This document shows, one piece after another, positions 22,040 to 32,869 of a DNA stretch of 64,000 nt; positions within the stretch are counted from its first letter, which is position 1, and every line of letters begins with the position of its first letter. The notes under the pieces were generated by a model. The model was given only the letters and a program-made list of their open reading frames with translations. It had not been told where the DNA came from and ran no database searches. A program made the translations under genes and the position numbers. This DNA is from Odontesthes bonariensis (taxonomy: Eukaryota > Chordata > Actinopteri > Atheriniformes > Atherinopsidae), in contig NC_134522.1 in assembly GCF_027942865.1 (NCBI RefSeq), positions 32,728,349 to 32,792,348 on the forward strand, read 5' to 3'.

Positions 22040-23518
22040 CTAGTTTCCCTCAGACTGGGATTGAGAGGAGTTATTAGCAGGGCAGTTCAGTCTGGTGTGG
22101 CCAGGGGCAAAGCAGCCAAAACACAGCCTCTCAGACATGCAGTGTGAAATGGTGGTGTGGCTTGAGTCATTACAGACTTTACAACCTGCTTCTCTGGTAC
22201 GTCGCTCACGAGGAACACGCTGGAGCCTCCCACCTCGAATAGGAAGAGAAGTGTTGCGTTGCTGCATTTTCCCCATCATCTCCTGAAACATGTCAACCAT
22301 ACGAGTGAGAAGTCTCTCCTCTGACTGCTGGAGATTTTGTGCCACAACTGGTACCGAGGCTTGGCCCTGAGCATGTTGGGGACCACCGTGAACTGAGACA
22401 GGCACTGGAGAGGGGCAAGGAGGGTGACACAAATGACGTTGGGCTTGGAGAGAGAAGGGTGAGGGTAATGGACTTGAAGCGTGGCACTGCTCATACGCCG
22501 CTAGGCTCGATGATGGTGGGCTGGGCACCTCAGGGGTGATGGTGGTGATGTGGCTTTTCAGCTGTGTAGCATCAGTGGTTCTGCCACAAGCCCTCAACTC
22601 TCTCTGATAATCATCGATTCTCAGCTGAACATCACGTGAGGTCCATTCATGAATTGGCTTACATTTTAAGGTGCAGGACAGCTCCGGGTCAGGGCAGTGT
22701 TTGACAAACATGAGAGCCACTTCATCATTCATAGCTTCCATCTTTTTCCCTCGCCTGTGCAGGCCCTCAAGAGCTAAGTCTGCTGATTTGTTCAATCTTA
22801 TCCAGTAGTCGACTGGGTTCTCTCTGTGCTTGGGCAGAGTAGCATAAAAGTCAGCGAGAGGGAGACATGAGGGAGCCTCACTGAAATAATGGAGAAGAAC
22901 ATCGTATATCAATTCAGGTCTCTGTGTAACATCAAGTGCAGGATCACTACGCAAGGCAATCTTCACGACATCTCTGGCCTTGCCCATTAAGTGGCTCATG
23001 ATTTCTTCTGCTTGTTCGCATACAGGAATGTTTTGTTTTCTGAGGTGAACTTTAGTCATGTCAATCCAGTCCTGGACTGGGTATTTGTCAGTGTTGTCAC
23101 CTCTGAATGTCTGGAGCACTTTGTCAGGTTTAACATGGACTGTCACATGTGGGAGTTCATGTCTGATAACGTCACATGGTGTTTTCTGGGTGGCTGAGGT
23201 AGTCTGGTGGTCACTATTCATGTTAACAACACCAGCTGACATTAGCTTAGCAACAATGGATTCACCGATTTGAGCACCTAACTGCCCGACCATGTCTGTG
23301 AGGTGGCGAATGTCATCAACATCACTGCGGGGGGTGGAAGTAAGGGGACTCTCCCTCATTATCCCACCAACAGGATTAAAACCTGGGCTCAAACCTAACC
23401 CTGATTCTGTACAACCATCAGGTGTGAACTTTGAATGTCCCACAGCTCTACTGCCAGCAATATCACTGAACCAAATACCCCTACCTTTAGGTAAAGCAGG
23501 ACTACCAAACCCATCCAT
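22040..23518 (-). CDS. Gypsy Gag polyprotein
   Basis: Structural protein that packages the element's RNA in cytoplasmic particles. It is 492 residues, starting at ATG 23518 after a leader of about 290 bp. A central helical region (residues ~130-320) resembles a capsid fold in composition (W-I-x-L-N-K-S). A Pro/Ser/Gln-rich linker follows, then an Arg-rich stretch and a C-terminal zinc knuckle with C-x2-C-x4-H-x4-C spacing (CFGCFAPGHTRLNC), preceded by a second Cys pair (CKVC). It ends with TAG 59 nt before the pol ATG, so pol is made from a separate start or by read-through. No internal stop is present. The gypsy assignment is secure from the following pol. Confidence 0.9.
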   Translation of the reverse strand: MDGFGSPALPKGRGIWFSDIAGSRAVGHSKFTPDGCTESGLGLSPGFNPVGGIMRESPLTSTPRSDVDDIRHLTDMVGQLGAQIGESIVAKLMSAGVVNMNSDHQTTSATQKTPCDVIRHELPHVTVHVKPDKVLQTFRGDNTDKYPVQDWIDMTKVHLRKQNIPVCEQAEEIMSHLMGKARDVVKIALRSDPALDVTQRPELIYDVLLHYFSEAPSCLPLADFYATLPKHRENPVDYWIRLNKSADLALEGLHRRGKKMEAMNDEVALMFVKHCPDPELSCTLKCKPIHEWTSRDVQLRIDDYQRELRACGRTTDATQLKSHITTITPEVPSPPSSSLAAYEQCHASSPLPSPFSLQAQRHLCHPPCPSPVPVSVHGGPQHAQGQASVPVVAQNLQQSEERLLTRMVDMFQEMMGKMQQRNTSLPIRGGRLQRVPRERRTREAGCKVCNDSSHTTISHCMSERLCFGCFAPGHTRLNCPANNSSQSQSEGN

Positions 23519-23790
23519 CGTTATTTCAGCAGCTGCTTTTAACTATCAAATGTACTTGCGTTGTGTATGTACACATAAACAAAATGGAGTAGAAAAACAA
23601 GTTAACTGAGAGTGCAAGAATAATATCAGCAATCAAAAAGTCATCAACTCACTGAGGGTAAAAAAAAAAAAGTTAAAGCAAAGTGCCCTGAACCACAGTT
23701 TCTCATCCACCTGACCACATAAAAATCTTGAAGTGTAGATCAGGAAAGTAGCACAGCATCCACGGCGATGAGCATCAAGCTGATCTGAAG
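23519..23790 (-). other. Gypsy 5' leader
   Basis: About 270 bp between the PBS and the gag ATG, with an A-run (T-run on the transcript strand) near 23660. It is presumed to hold packaging signals, which cannot be shown here. Confidence 0.6.
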
Positions 23791-23812
23791 ATCCAAAGTG
23801 TCACGGCACCAG
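23791..23812 (-). promoter_or_regulatory. Gypsy primer binding site, tRNA-His-like
   Basis: Immediately inside the 5' LTR, the minus strand reads TGGTGCCGTGACACTTTGGA after one spacer base. The first 11 bases match the complement of the tRNA-His 3' end (..TCACGGCACCA) as I know it. Beyond that the match weakens. Confidence 0.65.
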
Positions 23813-24691
23813 TGTAACGGGTGTGTATTTGGGCATGTAGGAAGAGGACTCAAGACGTTGCTTTTCTGTGTTTAATTTTCTGCAGAAGACATTAACAGAG
23901 GTTGTTAGCCTTATGTCTCTCCCTACACCTCTGCTCCCTCAGCAAAACACAACGGGACTGTCTGAGCTTTAAATTTTCTTTTGCAGAAGAACATTTTATA
24001 GAACAAAAAATAATACACGAGAAGAAAACGTTGCCACCTCGTGGCAAAATTAACACAAGAGCGTGGGGTGAAGTAACAAAACAGAAACAAAATTCATAAC
24101 CCAAAAATGAAAAACACATACCTGCAGAAGACATTAACAGAGGTTGTTAGCCTTATGTCTCTCCCTACACCTCTGCTCCTAAACATATACACATAGAATG
24201 TTAAACACCGCCAGGAAGTGCAAACCAGCAACCTGATGCTAACCTAACGCATGGATAAATCGCGCCAAAACCGCGAACCTAAAAACATACATAAAACTTA
24301 TATTAACGATAAAAAAATTAACACAAGACAGCTTGGTAACATAAAGTATATAACAGAGAATAATGTACAACAAATATTTAAATCATAAATGGCCAAATTT
24401 TCAAAGAAAATGACACGATGTCACTGCTGTATTTTCCCCACAACTTACCCTCAGCAAAACACAACGGGACTGTGAGGGCAGAGGGGAGGGGCTACAGAAG
24501 CCCAGGAGCAACAAAAAGGGCAGAGTGCAGGTGTGTAATTAACTCAGGGAAAATGTATAAAATAATGGTAATTGAATATAACTCGGAGATAAAATTCATA
24601 AATACTCAAAATAATCATGAAATGATAAATAAAACTTACAAATACGATTTGGAAATAACAAATAATAAAATGCATTTTTAACAACGTTACA
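23813..24691 (-). repeat. Gypsy 5' LTR
   Basis: 879 bp, TG...CA with inverted TGTAACG/CGTTACA ends. Internally it carries a ~57-bp direct repeat (cagaagacattaacagagg...) about 242 bp apart and a second repeat, cagcaaaacacaacgggact, about 500 bp apart. I found two base differences from the other LTR, in the first internal copy (agcc here, attc there). Confidence 0.95.
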
Positions 24692-26514
24692 CATGGAACC
24701 TACTTAGAATTGATATATATGAAGGACAAAGGAGTTTGACCTTGTTTTGACTGAAGGAATTGGTGTTTATAAGCAGAAATCCGAATTTCGTCTTAACTCC
24801 GCAAAAAAAGGCTATTCCTGTTTTTCTTTCCCATACAAGGTCATTTAAAGAGGTTTATGCATGTTACCTACTTAGAACGGATATATATGAAGGACAAATG
24901 AGTTTGAACTTGTTTTGACTGAAGGAATTCATTTTATAGCAAAAATACCAATTTGGCCTTAACTCGCAAAATAAGGCTATCCTTGTGTTTCTTTCTCATA
25001 CAAGGTAATTTAAAGAGCTGTATGCATGGAACCTACTTAGAATTGATATATATGAAGGACATAGGAGTTTTAACTTGTTTTGCCTGAAGGAATTCATTTT
25101 ATAGCAAAAATACCAATTTGGCCTTAACTCGCAAAAGTAAGGCTATTCCTGTTTTTCTTTCTCATACAAGGTCATTTAAAGAGGTTTATGCATGTAACCG
25201 ACTTAGAACGGATATATATGAAGGACAAAGGAGTTTGACCTTGTTTTGACTGAAGGAATTGGTGTATAAGCAACAATCCGAATATAGTCTTAATTCCGCA
25301 AAATAAGGCTATTCTTGTGTTTCTTTCTCATACAAGGTCATATAAAGAGGTTTATGCATGTAAACTACTTAGAACGGATATATATGAAGGACAAAGGAGT
25401 TTGAAATTGTTTTGACAGGAGGAATTCATTTTATAGGAAAAATACCAATTTGGCCTTAACTCACAAAAGTAAGGCTATTCCTGTTTTTCTTTCTCATACA
25501 AGGTCATTTAAAGAGGTTTATGCATGTAACCGACTTAGAACGGATATATATGAAGGAAAAAGGAGTTTGACCTTGTTTTTTCTGAAGGAATTGGTGTTTC
25601 TAAGCAACAATCCGAATTTCGTTTTAACTCCGCAAAATAAGGCTATTCTTGTGTTTCTTTCTCATACAAGGTAATTTAAAGAGCTTTATGCATGGAACCT
25701 ACTTAGAATGGATATATATGAAGGACAAAGGAGTTTGACCTTGTTTTGATTGAAGGAATTGGTGTTTATAAGCAAAAATCCAAATTTCGTCTTAAGTCCG
25801 CAAAAATAATGCTATTGTTGTGTTTCTTTCTCATACAAGGTCATTTAAAGAGCTTTATGCATATTACCTACTTAGAATTGATATATATGAAGGACAAAGG
25901 AGTTTGAACTTGTTTTGATTGGAGGAATTAATTTTATAGCAAAAATACCAATTTGGCCTTAACACTCAAAAATAAGGCTATCCTTGTGTTTCTTTCTCAT
26001 ACAAGGTAATTTAAAGAGGTTTATGCATGTAACCTACTTAGAACGGATATATATGAAGGACAAAGGAGTTTGAACTTGTTTTGATTGGAGGAATTAATTT
26101 TATAGCAAAAATACCAATTTGGCCTTAACACTCAAAAATAAGGCTATCCTTGTGTTTCTTTCTCATACAAGGTAATTTAAAGAGGTTTATGCATGTAACC
26201 TACTTAGAACGGATATATATGAAGGACAAAGGAGTTTTAACTTGTTTTGCCGGAAGGAATTCATTTTATAGCAAAAATACCAATTTGGCCTTAACTCGCA
26301 AAAGTAAGGCTATTCCTGTTTTTCTTTCACATACACGGTCATTTAAAGAGGTTTATGCATGTAACCTACTTAGAACGGATATATATGAAGGACAAAGGAG
26401 TTTGACCTTGTTTTGACTGAAGGAATTGGTGTTTATAAGCAACAATCCGAATTTCGTCTTAACTCCGCAAAATAAGGCTATTCTTGTGTTTCTTTCTCAT
26501 ACAAGGTCATTTAA
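24692..26514 (+). repeat. Satellite array, middle block
   Basis: About 11 monomers resume directly after the gypsy target duplication. They are visibly more divergent than the main block: gtaacctacttagaacgg, actccgcaaaataagg and cttgtgtttcttt variants dominate. This matches the monomers just left of the gypsy insertion and suggests the edge of the array, where homogenisation is weak. The block is cut at 26514 inside ggtcatttaa, where piggyBac entered at TTAA. Confidence 0.95.
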
Positions 26515-26934
26515 CCCTCCTGTTGTCTTCGGGTCAAAATGACCCGTCACTGTGTTAACCCCCCCCCCCAAAAAAAAAAAAAACACTAAATGCTATTTTT
26601 TCAACTTGAAATTTTACGACTTTTCCTAGATTGGCCCCAACAGTAGAAAAAGTGAAATGTTGCTTTTATTCACATTTCCATGTAAGCGGTTCAAAAAAAT
26701 GTACAAAGGTGGTCTTCGGGTCAAAATGACCCGTGAGGCAAATAGAGTTGAAATCAAGGTCACAGAGTTATTTACAAACCACAGAATGTTACAATGTTTT
26801 AGTTGTGTCTCAGATAAATCAGTAGCAGAAGCAAACAAGGCAAATCTCAGACTGCAGAATACCACCTGTTTATTTCCAGAGGTTATAAAGGTGTTGCAGA
26901 TAACAGGACCCCGAATTATGTCTGTGCTGAAGCC

Positions 26935-27450
26935 ATGAGTGTGCGTTATAACATTGAAGAGGCTGTAGAGCTGATTTTCTCAGATGTCCAGCAAGACAAC
27001 TCTGATTCAGAACAGGAAGTGGAGGATGTATCCGAAGAAGAAGATGGGGAGGAATACAACCCAGAGCATGATGAATCATCTTCAGAAGAAGAAGAAAACC
27101 CTGAAGCTGAAAGAGAGACTTTCCTTTTAAAAAATGGCAAAATAATATGGTCTTCAGCAGAATATGACCAACACGGCAGGCATGCAGAACAAAACGTCAT
27201 AAAGATGACCCTAGGACCCACAAGGTATGCCGTTTCTCATGCCCATGACATTGTCTACCTGTTTATCACACCAGCATTAGAAAAAATAATCCTGGAGATG
27301 ACAAATCTGGAGGGTTTGGCCCTGCAAGCCAGCAAAATATGGCATCAAGTCATGGGTGGCTTGCGATGCCAAATCAAGCTATGCTTGAAAAATGCAAGCT
27401 ATACTGGGAAGCCGACCAGTAGATGCCCAGAGAAGAACCAGGGGATGTGA
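26935..27450 (+). pseudogene. piggyBac transposase, N-terminal part
   Basis: ATG at 26935 opens an acidic N-terminal region (Glu/Asp/Ser rich, residues 15-65) and then the family signatures NGKIIWSS and ITPALEKIILEMTNLEG. After residue ~125 the protein jumps to sequence matching a far downstream position (YTGKPT, PEKNQGM). A large internal piece carrying the first catalytic aspartates is therefore missing, and the remaining frames are shifted with an internal TGA. Known function of the family: cut-and-paste transposition at TTAA. This copy cannot encode an active enzyme. Confidence 0.85.
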
Positions 27451-27645
27451 GTTGTGCTTGATGTCACAGAGGGACTGAGGGGTCACAATGTGACGTGACA
27501 ATTTCTTCACCTCTTATGAACTCGGACAGCAGCTCCTGAAGAGGAAGATCACCATGGTTGGTACAGTTTGAAAGAACAAGCCTGAGCTCTCACCTTCACT
27601 GCTTGCGTCAAAGGAGAGAGAGGTCTTCTCCTCAAAGTTTGCCTT
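27451..27645 (+). pseudogene. piggyBac transposase, middle remnant
   Basis: Recognisable transposase peptides continue in changing frames (VTEGLRGHNVT, NFFTSYELGQQLLKRKITM, then SSKFAF) with a TGA and at least one frameshift. The fragment ends at the LTR insertion at 27646 and continues conceptually at 32014. Confidence 0.75.
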
Positions 27646-27666
27646 TGTAGCAAGGTGGGCATAGAC

Positions 27667-30274
27667 CAGGGGTGGGCAATTATTTTTTCCATGGGGCCAC
27701 ATGAGAAACAGAAAATATTGTGGAGGGCCGGACAAAAGGCTGAACTCAATTCTGCAAAATATTAACTGTATTTCTTTATAATAAGCAGTAAATAGCATTG
27801 TTTTGACAAGCTGGTAAGAGTATATGTTATAATTAAGCAATGAAAAAGTGAGGTTGCCTTGCAAAAAATGTAATTTATTCAAGCAAATTTCCTAAAACAA
27901 TGGGAATGGCAATAAATCACTAAAACAACATCATAAAAACACACTAAACATGCAAATAAAAATAACCACAATACAATTAAAACCATGCACAACTCAACCA
28001 TAAAAACACGATTTAAAACTTCTTACATTTTTATGTTCTTTTTTCTTGTTCAGTGAGAGAAATCTAGTCTCTGCTGGGCTTTAACGAGTGCATCGAAGTC
28101 AGGTTGAATGTCTGAGGTGGAGATGCGAAGCACAGCTGACAGATGATCGTCAGTGAGAGATGATCTATACCTGGACTTCGTAAACTTCATCATAGAAAAT
28201 GTTTGTTCACATATGTAGGTAGAGCCAAAGAGAACCAACATCTTCTGAGCATGTCTCTTCACGTTTGGAAAGTTCTCCTCTTTGAGAGAAGAGTAGAAAT
28301 CCAGCAGAGATCCTGATTTAAAGTGCTCTGCCAGTACTGCATCAGACTGCAGGTCAATGAGTTCCAGCTGAACATCACTGGGTGCATTATCCACACTGCA
28401 GGTAAAGGGAGAGGAAATCATGTGCATTTCATCCTCGATTGTTCTGAGATCTTCAAATCTCCTTAAAAACTCACAATGCAATGCTCCTAACATGGATGAA
28501 TACCTGTGGAGGTGATCAGCTGATGGTGTGACTTCTTTCAGGGTTTGCATGTGAGTGAGATTGTTGCTCTCCAGTTGGCTTGAAAGAAACAGCATCTTTC
28601 TCATGAAAGCCTTCACCAGGGTGTGCATTTCATGAACAAAAAGGCCCCTGCCTTGCAGTTTGGTGTTCAGTTCATTCATCAGTGCAGTCACATCAACAGC
28701 AAATGCAAAATCTGCCAATCCAGTCCTCATCTGAGAGCTCTGGGATGTCTTTGCCTTTCATCTGACAAAACTCTCGAATCTCTGTTTTCAGGTCCCAAAC
28801 TCTTTTTAGCACTTTGCCCAGGCTGAGCCATCTGACAGCTGTGTGGTAGCCGATGTCACTATGCTCAGACTCATGGTCCTCCAAAAGTGCGACAAACTGT
28901 CTGTGATTCAATGCCCGTGCCCTGATGAAGTTTACTATTTTAGTAACAACATCAATAACATGGTTCATTTTTAGCACTGACTTGCACAACACATGTTGGT
29001 GTATAATACAATGCAAAAATACCAATTTCTGATCTGTGTCGATTTCAGTCACTTTATCTTGCATACGTTTTAAAAGTCCCACATTTTTCCCTGTAAGATT
29101 TGGACAACCGTCTGTTGTGACACCTGCCAGTCTGTCCCATTTCAGTCCCAGTGTGTCCATGCACGCATTTACCTCCGTGAAGAGATCGCTCCCTGTAGTC
29201 GTCCCTTTCATCGAGCGCATTGCTGACAGCTCCTCCGTAATCTTGAAGTCCGGCGTTATCCCGCGGACAAATACGAGTAACTGGGCTGTGTCACGGACAT
29301 CACAGCTTTCGTCCAAAGCCAAGGAGAAAAAGTCAAAACTTGCCACTTCACGTTGCAGCTGAAGCTCCAGATTCCCCGATATGTCCTCGACCCTTCTCGT
29401 CACGGTTCGCCTGGAGAGCGGGACTTTCTCAAATGCTTCTTTTTGTTCAGGGCATATTAGTGCTGCAGAGTCCACCAAGCACTCTTTGATAAACTCCCCC
29501 TCCGAGAATGGCTTACTGTTTTTAGCGATTTTATGGGATATCACAAAGCTGGTCTTGGTTGCTGCATCCCTGGATGTGTGAAGCTTGGTAAAAAAGCCTT
29601 GCTGCTTTTGCAGTTTAGCTAGCAAAGCTTCCGATGTCCGCGCCCTTTCAGCATCAGTCACGTTCTTGAATTTCTCCGCGTGTTTCGTCTCGTAATGCCG
29701 ACTCAAATTGTAGTCCTTAAGCACGGCGATCTGCTCCCCGCAAACTAAACACACGGCTTTACCTCTGACTTCAGTAAATAAATACTTAGCAGTCCAATTT
29801 TTGTTGAAAACCCTGCATTCGGCATCTACCTTTCTTTTTTTTAGCATGAGCAGACATTTCTGAGGGCTAAAGGCTGATTTATGGTCAGAAACCAGGTCGT
29901 CTGCGTGTGTGTCGCAGTTAACGCAGACATGCCCCCGCCCCTTACGCAGACACTCTGGTGCACCTCCCCAAAATTGTAACTCACCGCAGACAGTGCCGCA
30001 GATATCGTCGCAGGGGGGAGAGAAAGGAGAAGTCGTCTTGTGACTTGCTAGTGACAACGATCCAATCATGTGCATGTCTCCATATATACGTTTTGCATCA
30101 TCATGTACTAATAAAAAACGACTTCAAAATAAAAGCAATGCAGCTTCAGTCCATGCATCAGGTAAAATAAGAAAATACGTTTATGTTGTAATTTCCAAAT
30201 TAACCTTACACGGGCCGGTCAGAGTCAACCAAAGGGCCGTATGCGGCCCGGGGGCCGTACAATGCCCAGGTCTG
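27667..30274 (-). mobile_element. hAT transposon (Charlie/ZBED type)
   Basis: This 2608-bp element has ends CAGGGGTGGGCA and TGCCCAGGTCTG. It is flanked by a perfect 8-bp duplication, gcatagac (27659-27666 and 30275-30282), lying 13 bp inside the LTR insertion. Its transposase is on the minus strand. The right end carries gccgtatgcggcccgggggcc, typical of Charlie-like subterminal sequence. Confidence 0.95.
28050..29847 (-). pseudogene. hAT transposase with one frameshift
   Basis: From ATG 29847, a BED-type zinc finger (C33-x2-C36...H51-x4-H56) is followed by an RNase-H-like core with SLALDESCD and GVTTDGCPNLTG. The hAT C-terminal dimerisation region (STYICEQTFSMMKFTKSRYRS) lies near the end, in a second frame closing at 28050. 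The two frames overlap at 28693-28730, and a single-base shift near 28716 (in ggattggcag) breaks the protein at about residue 377. Combined length of about 600 residues is normal for the family. It resembles the GTF2IRD2/ZBED-related transposases of vertebrates. Apart from the shift it looks little decayed. Confidence 0.9.
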
Positions 30275-30305
30275 GCATAGACGCTCCTTTTCCATCATGT
30301 TACGT

Positions 30306-30450
30306 GCGTCATCACGTCACACTGACCCATCAGCTGATCCCACAGCTGATATCATTTAAGCTGAGAAGCCGGCTTTTGCGTCATCACGTCACGCTGACCT
30401 ATCAGCTGATCCCACAGCTGATATCATTCAAGCTGAGATGCCGGCTTTTG
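30306..30450. repeat. 72-bp tandem repeat in the solo LTR
   Basis: Two copies of a 72-bp unit beginning gcgtcatcacgtcac (30306 and 30378), each with a CRE-like cacgtca and a cagctgat...cagctgat pair. Position near the start of the LTR and duplication resemble U3 enhancer repeats. Confidence 0.7.
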
Positions 30451-32018
30451 CGAGCTAGGAGGAAGAACCGACGGTCAACGTGCCTTTCCTCATTCATCCA
30501 TGCATGCACTTTGGTCTGCTTTTTGCACTGCAATCTGTTGCGAAGCTCAACTTGGCGTGCTGCCGCTCCCCGCCTCGTACAGGTGTAGCTCCTGGCTCGG
30601 TGCCATCATTTGTTTGTCGGCTGCCCTGTCAGCTGCCGGGGTTCCGAGCCTCTCTCCTTCTGGCTCAGGTAGGCCACCCTCGTGACGCTAACCACCTGTT
30701 AGGTGTTTGACTGTTGACTCGGTTCTAAACGAGGTTTTATTTTTGTAGCTGGGGTTTATGAATTTCCCTCTGCTCGTCGGCCTGTATTGTCTCCCTCCTC
30801 CTGCTGCTTTGGGAACGTGAGTATAACATTTCAACTTTCCATCACGCCGTTAGAACTAGTACAATGGCCCAGTTACATCACATTATGCTCTGTATTTGTA
30901 GGCGCCTGGGTGTAGCTGCTGATTCCAAGTTCTCTCGGGATTGTTGCTGTTTTGTCCCACCCGGGCAATTGCTTCGACTTCACGTGACGCGGTGCCGGTC
31001 ACCCGTTATCACTCTGAGGCTGTTGCGGCCCATTGTGGGGCTAGTTCTAGCCTCAACCTGCGCTAGTGGTGTTCGACTGTGGCCGAGTTCAATGTGTGAA
31101 TGTGTGTGTATGAATGCTAACTATTAGTCTGTGTCCTGGCATATAATGGTGAGAGCATGAGTCATTTGTTTATTTTGTATATTTCTTTGTGGGATGTTCT
31201 TTCCTTGTTTTGATATTTTCTTTTGGTTGAGTATTTTAATTTGTCTTTTCCTTTTGTCTGTAACTTCCCTGTGGTGTGTAGACCTCACACACCAGTGTCC
31301 CTGGCTTGCTGCTGTTGCCACTGTTCACCAGTGTGGCTTTTGCCTATAGCAACTTCGCATGGCCAGTGGTGGTTGCAAGTATTTTGTGTTGATCCCGCAA
31401 TTGTCTCTTTATTGATTTTTGTTTGTCTTTATTTGTTGGTCAAGTGGCAGGCCTTTTATTTCTTTCATTTACCCTTGTTCTTTTGTTAACAGGTGCAGGT
31501 AATCCCGGAGGGAGGTCCTCTTAGCTCCTGGTGGTGGGTCCGGTCACGTGGTGTGCAGTGAATTGCAGTGTTACCTTCGTGTGAGTGTTCCAGCAGTGAG
31601 TGCCATAATTCACCTTCACTTAGTGTGTGCATGAGCACGCGTGTTTGTGTGTACTTACCCAAGGCCTGTACAGGGGGCTTAGTATAACTTCCCCCCCCTC
31701 CCGGGTGCACCTGCCCTGTGTCGAGGACCCTTACCTGTCTACAGATTTGTGTGTGCAGTGGTTGGGAAACATTTTAAAGTGTCTATTTTAATATTTATAT
31801 GTGCATATTGTTAATAAAAAGTCATTTTGTTACGGAATCCACGTTTCCTGTTTAATGCAGTAGAACTTGTGTGGGGGTCAAATAAAGGGTTCTTGTACAG
31901 TCCCTGGGCTGTAGTTCCCAATCTTATCCCAGGGTGGCGTTGTCTGGTTCGAAGCAAGAAGAACGTTGAAAGCTAAAGTTTAAAACTTTTCCGGTCCTTA
32001 CCACTCCGTTACACCTTC

Positions 32019-32625
32019 ATGCCCACCACCACTCTAGTTTCCTACCTCCCAAAGAAAAACAAGAATGTAGTTCTTCTGAGCACACTGCACACAGACGGTG
32101 ACATTAGCAATCGTGAGGACAGGAAGCCAATCATCATCCTAGACTACAACTGCAACAAAGGAGGTGTGGGCAACCTAGATAAGGTGATTGGAACATACAG
32201 CTGCAGAAGAATGACTGCCCGCTGGCCCCTGGTCATCTTCCACAACATCATTGATGTTTCCTCCTACAATGCCTTTGTGATTTGGAGAGAGATCAACCCA
32301 ACCTGGATGTCTCGTAAGCAGAACAAGAGGAGGGTGTTCCTGGAGCACCTAGGAAAGGCTCTTGTAACTCCACTCATTGAAAGAAGGAAGCATGTCCCCC
32401 GCACAGAAGCCTCAGCAGTTGTTGTGAAAGCTATTCAGAGTGCAGGAGCTCCTGATCAACCTGAGGATCCAGCTACCACAGCCACTTCTTCACCTGGCGC
32501 AAGTAAGAGGAAGTCAGTTCTGCCCTCAAAAGAGGGACTGTAAAACACATACTGTGTGCTGCAGGTGTAAGAAATATATCTGCAAAGGCTGTGCACTTGC
32601 ATACTGCCCTACATGTGCTAATTAG
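32019..32625 (+). pseudogene. piggyBac transposase, C-terminal part
   Basis: The frame from 32019 (TTTLVSYLPKKNKNV) holds the C-terminal catalytic region, including IILDYNCNKGGVGNLD and YSCRRMTARWPL, and runs to 32543. The terminal cysteine-rich zinc-binding domain (CCRCKKYICKGCALAYCPTC) lies in the next frame, up to 32625, so a frameshift near 32510 separates them. The upstream portion is interrupted by the LTR/hAT nest. Confidence 0.85.
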
Positions 32626-32869
32626 TTGAATGGGTTATGTTATTTTTCATATTTTTGTATTGTACATTGTCTTGAATTGTTCACTGGAGGAAAAAAAGTG
32701 AAGAGGGAAAACTCAGGTATTAACACATTTTGTGGTGAATGACAATATGCAAGATGAAATTTGGTGTTTAAAATTCAATTAAGCTGCTTATATTGGGGAT
32801 TTAGTGAAGGCGGGTCATTTTGACCCGGAGGACACGGGGTGTATACAGAAAATGAGGACAACAGGAGGG

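Larger units (their letters stand above)
16065..24691 (-). mobile_element. Ty3/gypsy LTR retrotransposon, apparently complete
   Basis: This 8.6 kb element is inserted in a satellite monomer. Its two 879-bp LTRs begin TGTAACGG and end CGTTACA. The target duplication is catg (16061-16064 and 24692-24695), and removing the element restores the monomer sequence tatgcatggaacc. On the minus strand the order is 5' LTR, PBS, gag, pol, polypurine tract, 3' LTR. Both ORFs are open over their full length. Order of domains in pol (PR-RT-RH-IN) is that of Metaviridae. Near-identical LTRs indicate recent insertion. Confidence 0.97.
27646..32013. mobile_element. Putative solo LTR inside piggyBac
   Basis: Starts TGTAGC and ends GTTACA, flanked by cctt (27642-27645 and 32014-32017) exactly where the piggyBac coding sequence breaks. 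Excluding the nested hAT and one copy of its 8-bp duplication, it is about 1.75 kb. It has no ORF of note, contains a 72-bp direct repeat, and has polyadenylation-like AATAAA motifs near 31812 and 31881. Size and ends fit a long solo LTR. A short non-coding TIR element is the alternative. Confidence 0.6.
26515..32869 (+). mobile_element. piggyBac element (with nested insertions)
   Basis: The element begins CCCTCCTGTTGTC and ends with the complement GACAACAGGAGGG. It is flanked by the canonical TTAA target (26511-26514 and 32870-32873) within a satellite monomer. Near-palindromic cgggtcaaaatgacccg motifs lie at the left end, again at about 26718 and at the right end (gggtcattttgaccc), as expected of transposase-binding repeats. 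The copy encodes a decayed, internally deleted transposase and was later split by an LTR element and a hAT transposon. The net piggyBac sequence is about 2 kb. Confidence 0.95.

Noticed and set aside
26870-27221. Minus-strand ORFs over the piggyBac N-terminus
   Set aside because: Ser-rich shadows of the acidic Glu/Asp-rich transposase N-terminus.
30241-31489. Several plus-strand ORFs of 61-115 codons
   Set aside because: They lie in the non-coding solo LTR, overlap each other in different frames and show no domain.
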